Below are positions 21,946 to 26,634 of a stretch of DNA of 26,634 bases, one piece after another. The DNA is from a virus, in the IMG/VR virus record IMGVR_UViG_3300044302_002203, positions 1 through 26,634 of that record. One strand, given 5' to 3'. The position numbers and the translations under genes were made by a program. The notes below the pieces were generated by a model. It was not told where the DNA came from. It saw only the letters and a program-made list of their open reading frames with translations, and did not search any database. The number at the start of each line of letters is the position of its first letter. The first letter of the stretch is position 1.

Positions 21946-22866
21946 TTATGCGGCTTTATGGACTTCTGTCCAACTTATATCCGAGTTAGAATCATCGACA
22001 ACAGACCAGAAAGTCCCTTGTAAAGTTCCAGTTGTACTTGTAGCAGAAACGCCAGTTAATGTAAAGCTTACATCTGTGCGAATATTTAATGTTCCAGTGC
22101 TAGATGTAATAGAAACACTAGGTGCTTCGTAGCTGGTTTCTTGTGTTTCTTCTCCTAAAGAAGCTGTCATTCCAATACCAGTAACAAATACTGACGTTCC
22201 AACAGTGCCGACAGCAGATGTCATTGCGTTTCCACTTACGGATACAACGTGTTCTGGATCAGCTTGTGCCGTTCCTACAGAAATATCAAGTTTAGGTTCA
22301 CTCGCTGCAACAACAGTGACTTGCGAATCACCTGTTATAGAGAAAGTCCCTATTGATGAGGTTGTTGAAACTCCAGTGACAGAAATATTTTGATCAGTTG
22401 TATTAGATACAGTTCCTAGGCCAGATGTTAAAGCTTGACCTGTAAGTGCTTGAGAAAGACCTACTGCACCCCATTGTTGATTACCCCAACCAATAGAACT
22501 GCCAGTATTAATGTCTGTGTCACGGTTCCAACCAGTTGTTTTTGTAACTGAGCTTGACTCATCACCTAGTGACAAAGTCATTCCTATACCAGTGACAGAA
22601 ATATTTTGATCGGTTGCAACTGTCTCAGTGCCTAAAGAAACAGTAAGAGCAACGCCAGTTGGATTAACTTGAGCAATGCCCGTAGCAGTAGAAGTGCCTA
22701 ACGCAGAGGTTAAGCCAATACCAGTTACAGATATGTTCTGATCAGTCGCAACTGTCTCAGTACCGAGAGATGACGTGAGGCCATTACCTGTAACAGAAAC
22801 AGGTGCTTGTTCGTTCCAGGCACCACTGCTCCAAGTTTGTCGGCCCCATCCTTGGATAGAGGCCAT
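21946..22866 (-). CDS. Repeat-rich beta-structured virion protein (306 aa)
   Basis: A protein made almost entirely of about ten degenerate repeats of roughly 22 residues with the core [VI]SVTG-x-x-[LMA]T-x-S-[LIV]GT, for example SVTGNGLTSSLGT, SVTGIGLTSALGT and FVTGIGMTASLGE. Two GWG-x-x-x-W segments mark the N-terminus (GWGRQTW) and the middle (GWGNQQW); the end contains SWTEVHKAA. Short hydrophobic strands with Gly-Thr turns suggest a beta-solenoid or stacked sandwich, as in fibre shafts or decoration proteins. No catalytic or receptor-binding domain can be named. AGGAGATAATTT precedes the ATG with only a 10-bp gap to the upstream gene. Family unknown; virion role inferred. Confidence 0.78.
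   Translation of the reverse strand: MASIQGWGRQTWSSGAWNEQAPVSVTGNGLTSSLGTETVATDQNISVTGIGLTSALGTSTATGIAQVNPTGVALTVSLGTETVATDQNISVTGIGMTLSLGDESSSVTKTTGWNRDTDINTGSSIGWGNQQWGAVGLSQALTGQALTSGLGTVSNTTDQNISVTGVSTTSSIGTFSITGDSQVTVVAASEPKLDISVGTAQADPEHVVSVSGNAMTSAVGTVGTSVFVTGIGMTASLGEETQETSYEAPSVSITSSTGTLNIRTDVSFTLTGVSATSTTGTLQGTFWSVVDDSNSDISWTEVHKAA
22026..22800 (-). repeat. Degenerate 22-residue repeats inside the 306-aa protein
   Basis: The coding repeats are also visible in DNA: near-identical stretches begin at 22373, 22589 and 22721 on the plus strand (CCAGTGACAGAAATATTTTG and variants), the last two extending into a shared GCAACTGTCTCAGT. This indicates growth by duplication, with later divergence. 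Confidence 0.75.
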
Positions 22867-22876
22867 AAATTATCTC

Positions 22877-23323
22877 CTATGCTATTCTTAAAATTGCAGC
22901 AGTTGCTTCAGCAGCAGGAAACGTAATCGTAAATGTTCCTGAAGTTGAAGATTTAACCGCACCAAAATCAAGCACACAAACAGATGCGTTTGTAGTTAAA
23001 CCAGATACAGTTGAACTATTGTAAATAACAGCAGCTTGTGCTGAAATAGTTGCACTTGTAAAAGATATGTCACTAAAGTCACAAACAGCGGTGTCTGTAG
23101 ATAAAGTAGGAGTAACAGATGTTAACGCCCCTCCACCTTCTGCGTAAGTGCCTGATGCACCCACTTCGTCAGTTTGTTGAAATGCAGTTGTTGATTTACT
23201 TAATGTTGCTTCGTTGTCGTATAGCGCTAGTTTAAAAGTGTTCCCCGTCGTAGCCGTAAAATTGTGCAGGCCTTTAAGGATTTCCACTTTGAAACTGTTG
23301 CATACAGCTTGAGTAATTGCCAT
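22877..23323 (-). CDS. Putative virion protein (148 aa)
   Basis: A Thr/Ser/Ala-rich protein of alternating strands. The N-terminus ITQAVCNSFKVEILKGLHNF, then TFKLALYDNEATLSKST (28-45) and FSDISFTSATISAQAAVIYN (82-101) resemble a protein seen repeatedly beside head-tail connectors in marine phages; in my memory it is a hypothetical structural protein. The pattern LALY-x-N-x-ATL-x-x-xTTAF suggests a minor virion or tail-tip component. AGGAGATTATT precedes the ATG. Neighbours on both sides are virion genes. Function not known beyond that. Confidence 0.72.
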   Translation of the reverse strand: MAITQAVCNSFKVEILKGLHNFTATTGNTFKLALYDNEATLSKSTTAFQQTDEVGASGTYAEGGGALTSVTPTLSTDTAVCDFSDISFTSATISAQAAVIYNSSTVSGLTTNASVCVLDFGAVKSSTSGTFTITFPAAEATAAILRIA

Positions 23324-23332
23324 AATAATCTC

Positions 23333-23995
23333 CTATGGGTTCCTTGATTCGAGAGGGATACGAATAACGCCGTCCCGAAATTCGTCTCTACGGTCACGCC
23401 CCATCTCATATGTGGCTAATGCTTGTACAGACTGATTATACATTTTATCGTAGTATTGTATCATATCCGCTGGACCTTTCAAGTATCCAAGTGCCTCTAA
23501 AATACAACCATACAATAGCACGTTTGGAGCGTTTTGACTTAACCAAGTTGATGTATTTGTACTTGTTAAACCAGGGGGCTTGTACGTGTATGCGAGCTCT
23601 ACAGTTAATGCAGCGTTCGGAGTTGGCGCTAGATAGTGAGTATCTTGGTCCCAGTCAGCATAATATTTAGGCGTTCCAGCACCCGCAGATGTTCTATCTG
23701 GTGCGTATTCATTCATAAACGAAATATCTTTTTGTATCAAGAAAGTTCTGTCATCATTACTGTCTATTAATTGAATATATCTCGTTGCTTCCCAATCAGC
23801 AGGAAGTGGTAAAAAAGCATTATTAACCGTTAACGTTGCTGTATCATATTTTCTATAATAATTTAAATCTACTTGTCTTCTTATTTTATCCTCAACAGAT
23901 TCAATAAAAGGTTGAATAACAGCGTTAGAGAGCACATTAGTGCTTGTTTCAGTGTAATTTCTTACATTATCAGTTAAATCGGAATAATCGGTCAT
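23333..23995 (-). CDS. Phage head-tail adaptor, SU10-adaptor-like (220 aa)
   Basis: An alpha-helical adaptor protein that would bind the portal and connect the head to the tail. The sequence follows the SU10-adaptor pattern (as I recall it): TDYSDLTDNVRNYTET, SNAVIQPFIESVEDKIRRQV helices, then PLPADWEATRYIQL (53-66), the KYYADWDQDTHYLAP strand, VELAYTYKPPGL (131-142), and the C-terminal helices (VLLYGCILEALGYLKGPADM). The length of about 220 residues is typical. The start overlaps the end of the 133-aa gene through an ATGA-like 4-bp overlap. Family fairly confident; the exact homologue is not established. Confidence 0.8.
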   Translation of the reverse strand: MTDYSDLTDNVRNYTETSTNVLSNAVIQPFIESVEDKIRRQVDLNYYRKYDTATLTVNNAFLPLPADWEATRYIQLIDSNDDRTFLIQKDISFMNEYAPDRTSAGAGTPKYYADWDQDTHYLAPTPNAALTVELAYTYKPPGLTSTNTSTWLSQNAPNVLLYGCILEALGYLKGPADMIQYYDKMYNQSVQALATYEMGRDRRDEFRDGVIRIPLESRNP

Positions 23996-24393
23996 GACGT
24001 ACTCACTGTAACATTTCCTGCCGAGCTATGCAATAATGTAGGTTTATTTGGTTGTTGGAGACTTAAAGGCATCATGCTCTTTTGTGTGGAGGCATAAGAT
24101 ACGCCGTTGGCATAAATATTAGTCACTGACATATTAAGTGTTTGAAAATCATTTACTGTTACTCCATCTTGACCAACAAAAACTCTTGAATCAGCTCTCT
24201 GTGCTCTTGCGTGTTGTAAAGATTGAGGATCATTGACTCTTGGTAAAGGTTCTAGTTGAGGTTGTTTAGGTTCAAATTCACTGATATGAACCCATGAGCC
24301 ATTCCATTCTTGTACCATTTCATTATAAGGAAAAGCCATACCAGATCTATCTGATATGCGTTTAGCAAATTTACCAGATGCGTATTTACCCAT
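23992..24393 (-). CDS. Conserved phage protein near head-tail connectors (133 aa)
   Basis: Residues 3-30 (KYASGKFAKRISDRSGMAFPYNEMVQEW) followed by EFEPKQPQLEP match, in my memory, an uncharacterised protein found next to head-tail adaptors in marine phages. The N-terminal part is basic, with SDRSG then FPY and EWNG; the C-terminal part is Ser/Thr/Asn-rich. It may be a small connector accessory. It begins one base after the stop of the 232-aa gene (TAA then ATG, no gap) and overlaps the adaptor gene by 4 bp, so it belongs to the connector operon. Function unknown. Confidence 0.75.
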   Translation of the reverse strand: MGKYASGKFAKRISDRSGMAFPYNEMVQEWNGSWVHISEFEPKQPQLEPLPRVNDPQSLQHARAQRADSRVFVGQDGVTVNDFQTLNMSVTNIYANGVSYASTQKSMMPLSLQQPNKPTLLHSSAGNVTVSTS

Positions 24394-25092
24394 TTAAGCT
24401 CCTGGTAGATATGTTTTAGGTGATAAAAATAAACTTGTTCTTTCCCCGTCTTGATCTGCGGCTCTTTGAAACTCGTCTTCATAAATTTGTTTTAAAAGTT
24501 GAATTCTATCTGGCGCTTTTTTCATTGCTATGTAATAAGCTAATCCAGCGGTCATACATGGAAGAAAACGAAAAGGAATCTCAGCATTATTGGTGTAAGC
24601 GCCCGAATCCTTCATCCGAAGAAGAGCATAATATTTTAGAGTGTACGTTGTATCGGCTGCAGGATATAGATATAATCTTGGGTTTATCGTACGTTCAAAA
24701 TAGTATTGACTTGGTCTTCCGCTGGTCGTTTTAACAGTATAATTAAAATATGTTGATCTACTAATTGATGTTGCAGAATAATCATTACTACTACTATCTG
24801 ATATAACAACATCTGTAATATCAATTATTTCTTGAGCAGCATTAGCACCTGAGCCAAATAAATCTGAACCAGATAAATTTGTGGTGTCTGCCGCAATAGT
24901 TTTTTCTTGTAATTGTATAGTCCAAAGGTTTAATCCCCTGTTAGCCCATTCAGCTAATAAAAGATTAAGAGAACGTCGTGCGGTTTTTAAGTCGTATCCA
25001 CTACGTACTTGTAAACCGCAACGTTCAAATGCTTCTTCTGCTATTTCATCAATAGAGAGGTCAAATGTTGCTGTTGAAGCGTAAGTTGGCAT
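24394..25092 (-). CDS. Head-tail connector, P22 gp4-like candidate (232 aa)
   Basis: A helical virion protein. The N-terminus (TFDLSIDEIAEEAFERCG, then GYDLKTARRSLNLLLAEWANRGLNLW, residues 9-57) resembles the opening of connector proteins such as P22 gp4 (tail accessory factor), where helices pack around the portal. The middle consists of strands (SATSISRSTYFNYTV, PRLYLYPAADTTYTLKYYAL) and the C-terminus is helical (FLPCMTAGLAYYIAMKKAPD). It lies with the adaptor-like 220-aa protein, consistent with the neck of the virion. Its start is 3 bp from the 51-aa basic protein end. Family assignment moderate. Confidence 0.7.
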   Translation of the reverse strand: MPTYASTATFDLSIDEIAEEAFERCGLQVRSGYDLKTARRSLNLLLAEWANRGLNLWTIQLQEKTIAADTTNLSGSDLFGSGANAAQEIIDITDVVISDSSSNDYSATSISRSTYFNYTVKTTSGRPSQYYFERTINPRLYLYPAADTTYTLKYYALLRMKDSGAYTNNAEIPFRFLPCMTAGLAYYIAMKKAPDRIQLLKQIYEDEFQRAADQDGERTSLFLSPKTYLPGA

Positions 25093-25095
25093 TTA

Positions 25096-25251
25096 TTATT
25101 TTGCCTTTTTCTTCTTAGCACCCATCATGCCGCCACCTCTTTTTTTGGTGACTTTTTTCTTCTTAGCACCCATCATGCCGCCACCACGTTTTTTAACAAC
25201 TGGCTTACCGCCTTTTTTCATCATACCGACTCTTTTTTTCTTACCCATCAT
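25096..25251 (-). CDS. Lys/Gly-rich repeat protein (51 aa)
   Basis: A tiny, very basic protein. A 16-residue unit (KKRGGGMMGAKKKK plus two residues) occurs twice in tandem, preceded by MGKKKRVGMMKKGGKP. The longer frame starting at 25299 is less likely because the ATG at 25251 has GGAGG 5 bp upstream; with it the protein is 51 residues. The start overlaps the end of the 196-aa gene by 11 bp. Being so basic and Gly-rich, it could bind DNA or RNA, or be a packaged peptide, but nothing identifies a family. Sits between connectors and other small basic proteins. Confidence 0.7.
   Translation of the reverse strand: MMGKKKRVGMMKKGGKPVVKKRGGGMMGAKKKKVTKKRGGGMMGAKKKKAK
25106..25185 (-). repeat. Tandem direct repeat, 32 identical bp at 48-bp period
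   Basis: Two identical 32-bp copies (25106-25137 and 25154-25185) encode the repeated basic unit of the 51-aa protein. The nucleotide identity, including third positions, indicates a recent duplication in frame. Confidence 0.9.
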
Positions 25252-25831
25252 GTTGACCTCCGAATATTCGTCTATAGGTTTTTTGTCTTGATACCACAAC
25301 GTCTTGATAGTATCCTCTGGGCCACAACTTATAGTAGCCAGATTTATGTAGTTTATCAGAAGCTTCCTGTAATTGCGAGAACTTTTGTACCAACATCATA
25401 GAATACGCTAAGTCACTTTCTACTTGAGGCATTTCTCCACTAGGTGTTACTAAAAACTCCTGTTCCTCTTCATTAGCTGGGTTTTTTGGATGAAATCCCA
25501 TAAAAAATATATCTTTTTTGTTATACCACTCATTGTAGTCATCAATGATATTTTGAAACTCATCAAGCGAGTAATTAAAATACGGATCACAAAATATTAA
25601 TATCTCATGAACTTTAAAATCCAATTTTTTTATATGTGTATTTAATTCTGCTTTATATTGTTTATATTTTCTTTTTATCTCAACAACAACTTTATTATCT
25701 TGCCATGTTTTTTTAGCAAAAGGACAAGCTGGAAAACCACCTAAATGTTTATTAGAAACTTCTAGAAAATGTTCTGACCATTTACGAACGTCGTCTGTTA
25801 TTTCTTTTTTAGAATACACCTTTAAAATCAA
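25241..25831 (-). CDS. Hypothetical 196-aa phage protein with CPFAK motif
   Basis: A 196-residue protein, charged and rich in Tyr and Lys. Residues 33-43 read FPACPFAKKTW, followed by strands (KVVVEIK, EILIFCDPYF), GFHPKNP (112-118) and a helical, Tyr-rich C-terminus (LAYSMMLVQKFSQLQEASDK, then YYKLWP). CPFA plus GFHP recalls the DUF1415-type proteins, a similarity I cannot confirm. The start is uncertain: TTG 25831 overlaps the end of the 108-aa gene by 23 bp and has AGAGG only 2 bp away; GTG at 25819 (residue 5) is an alternative. Product function unknown. Confidence 0.7.
   Translation of the reverse strand: MILKVYSKKEITDDVRKWSEHFLEVSNKHLGGFPACPFAKKTWQDNKVVVEIKRKYKQYKAELNTHIKKLDFKVHEILIFCDPYFNYSLDEFQNIIDDYNEWYNKKDIFFMGFHPKNPANEEEQEFLVTPSGEMPQVESDLAYSMMLVQKFSQLQEASDKLHKSGYYKLWPRGYYQDVVVSRQKTYRRIFGGQHDG
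25257..25261 (-). promoter_or_regulatory. Ribosome binding site that fixes the 51-aa start
   Basis: GGAGG on the minus strand, 5 bp before the ATG at 25251. It lies within the coding end of the 196-aa gene and supports ATG 25251 over the GTG/ATG farther upstream. Confidence 0.65.
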
Positions 25832-26135
25832 AGCCTCTTAAGGCTGCTCCCGCTCTTCTTTCTTTTGATATAAAACCTCCTGTTGCTGCAAACGTTTTTA
25901 CGTTTGTAGGTTTACCCCCAACTCCTTGTGGTTTACTTCTTTTTCTGGCAACAGCACTCTCCTTTTGCGACTTTGTCATCCGTGTGGCTTTCGCAAGTGG
26001 AACGCATTTCGGGTATTTTCTCTTGCTCCCCTTGCTGCTTTTTCTTCCACAAGGTTGATATTTTCCGTCTTTCTTCGGGGCTCCAATATCTACCCATTTC
26101 TCGTCTAACCATTCTTTGAGTCCTTTCTTTGACAT
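25809..26135 (-). CDS. DUF5872-like basic protein (108 aa)
   Basis: A small Lys/Arg-rich protein with the DUF5872-like core: LDEKWVDIGAPKKDGKYQPC, then GRKSSKGSKRKYPKCVPLAK (about residues 10-49) and a RMTKSQKESAVARKRSKPQG helix. Two conserved cysteines (in QPCGR and YPKCV) could form a disulfide or half of a metal site. The C-terminal part (GGFISKERRAGAALRGF) is shared by other marine phage small proteins. Such proteins occur in marine phages and giant viruses, with no known function; nucleic-acid binding would fit the charge. A TAATG junction links it to the 83-aa gene. Family moderately confident. Confidence 0.8.
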   Translation of the reverse strand: MSKKGLKEWLDEKWVDIGAPKKDGKYQPCGRKSSKGSKRKYPKCVPLAKATRMTKSQKESAVARKRSKPQGVGGKPTNVKTFAATGGFISKERRAGAALRGFDFKGVF

Positions 26136-26386
26136 TATGTGTATTTAGTGACTTTTCTTTTGTTTTCTGCAACTGCTCCGCATCCCCTCGCAATACCACC
26201 TCCATTAAGGTGAGAAATCTTTTTTCTTTTTTGAGAAAGTTTATTAGATTTAATTGCTCCGCCATTTGCTTTTCTCTTAATTTTTCCTTTACAATATTTT
26301 GATGCGTAAATATTCGCGTAAGCGGAAGGATAAACGTCAAACTTTCTTTTTGCTGCTGCTTTTCCTTCAGGACACAATTTACCCAT
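26135..26386 (-). CDS. Basic phage protein with CPEGKAAAKRKF motif (83 aa)
   Basis: Begins MGKLCPEGKAAAKRKFDVYP (residues 1-20), followed by SAYANIYASKYCKGK (21-35), a sequence common at this place in marine phages as I recall, and ends with NGGGIARGCGAVAENKRK. It contains three cysteines and is about one third Lys/Arg. It is usually annotated as hypothetical. Joined to genes on both sides by TAATG (26135 and 26386), so all of these basic proteins are made from one message. A role in binding packaged DNA is possible but unsupported. Confidence 0.8.
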   Translation of the reverse strand: MGKLCPEGKAAAKRKFDVYPSAYANIYASKYCKGKIKRKANGGAIKSNKLSQKRKKISHLNGGGIARGCGAVAENKRKVTKYT

Positions 26387-26517
26387 TAGCCTTGACCTCT
26401 GTATTTGACGTATTGACGTCTTTTGTTTTTGTTCTTCGGCCTTGTGCGTGAAGAACGCCCTATGCTAGTTCTTTTTTTGACAGGTGTAAAGTAAATATTT
26501 GTAGGTGTTTTAGCCAT
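26386..26517 (-). CDS. Small basic conserved phage protein (43 aa)
   Basis: A 43-residue protein, MAKTPTNIYFTPVKKRTSIG followed by RSSRTRPKNKNKRRQYVKYR. The TSIGRSS, RPKNKNKRR and KYRGQG parts recur in pelagic marine phages in my memory, always small and basic. ATG at 26517 overlaps the stop of the preceding gene, and its TAA shares a base with the next ATG (26386); the junctions are both TAATG. Nothing is known of its function; the charge suggests contact with DNA or RNA. Confidence 0.8.
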   Translation of the reverse strand: MAKTPTNIYFTPVKKRTSIGRSSRTRPKNKNKRRQYVKYRGQG

Positions 26518-26634
26518 TATTTACGCTCTAAAATCTTTTTTATTTTAAGCACGCCTTCTGAGTCTGGCTCTAATTCTGCCACTACTTGACCACATTCATA
26601 ACGAATAACATTTGTTCTGTTATCTGCCAAGTTG
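26517..26634 (-). CDS. C-terminus of an unidentified gene, cut by window edge
   Basis: The last 38 residues of an open frame that continues beyond the right edge. It reads NLADNRTNVIRYECGQVVAE and ends GVLKIKKILERK. It is charged, with VIRYECGQVVAELE suggesting two strands. The stop TAA shares a base with the ATG of the 43-aa gene (TAATG), which supports the frame. Too short to assign a family. Confidence 0.55.
   Translation of the reverse strand, partial: NLADNRTNVIRYECGQVVAELEPDSEGVLKIKKILERK

Noticed and set aside
21929-21946. AAAGTTT/AAACTTT hairpin as rho-independent terminator
   Set aside because: The stem is A/T only with one G-C pair and lacks a T-tract downstream in the minus direction.
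25106-25185. Repeat considered as a CRISPR fragment
   Set aside because: Two copies only, in frame with a small gene, spacer only 16 bp and no cas genes: a coding duplication.
25933-26340. A 135-aa open frame on the minus strand
   Set aside because: It overlaps both the 108-aa and 83-aa genes in another frame. Those two have recognised motifs and a TAATG junction, so this is a shadow.
1-26634. tRNA genes, integrase and attachment sites
   Set aside because: No cloverleaf, recombinase motif or flanking direct repeat was seen on reading; lysogeny cannot be judged from this window.

Overview
The window reads as part of the genome of an uncultured marine tailed bacteriophage (Caudoviricetes). 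The coding sequences are AT-rich and tightly packed, often joined by TAATG or ATGA overlaps. Nearly all recognisable genes are virion proteins or phage auxiliary genes, and there is no rRNA, tRNA or bacterial housekeeping gene. Several small proteins (the two CPEGKAAAKRKF / KWVDIGAPKKDGKYQPCGR-type basic proteins and a 43-residue protein with TSIGRSS and RPKNKNKRR) look like proteins recurrent in pelagic marine phages. That points to an AT-rich marine host such as a SAR11-like alphaproteobacterium, but the host is an inference. Head-tail connector-like proteins and large internal-virion-like proteins are present, while no tape measure, sheath or tube gene is visible. This mildly favours a short-tailed virion.

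Layout. (1) 2-1087, plus: the 3' part of an SNF2-type helicase. (2) 1084-9763, minus: six genes read right to left, a chain of putative internal virion/ejection proteins (322, 335, 609, 978 and 426 aa), a one-membrane-pass coiled-coil protein and a 150-aa protein. (3) 9900-15977, plus: four 2-oxoglutarate/Fe(II) (2OG) oxygenases mixed with a glycosyltransferase, a 616-aa virion protein and small proteins. (4) 15974-16207, minus: a small coiled-coil gene. (5) 16315-20139, plus: an even more AT-rich run of six genes, five of them 2OG oxygenases (one fused to an HD-like domain), the sixth a DUF6065-like protein. (6) 20136-26634, minus: tail collar and fibre-like proteins, a repeat-rich beta protein, head-tail adaptor/connector proteins and a set of small Lys/Arg-rich proteins.

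The main observation is nine separate 2OG-Fe(II) oxygenase-fold genes within 10.3 kb, of two or more subfamilies, lying next to a GT-A glycosyltransferase and inside what is otherwise a virion structural region. The oxygenase island lies on the strand opposite to the virion operons on both sides. A plausible but unproven reading is a virion or host modification module in which residues or glycans are hydroxylated and perhaps then glycosylated. All three convergent gene boundaries end in the same 4-bp stop-over-stop overlap (TTAA or TTAG). Of the two divergent gaps, one carries a perfect 8-1-8 palindrome just downstream of a TATAAT box and the other carries nested inverted repeats, so both are candidate control regions.
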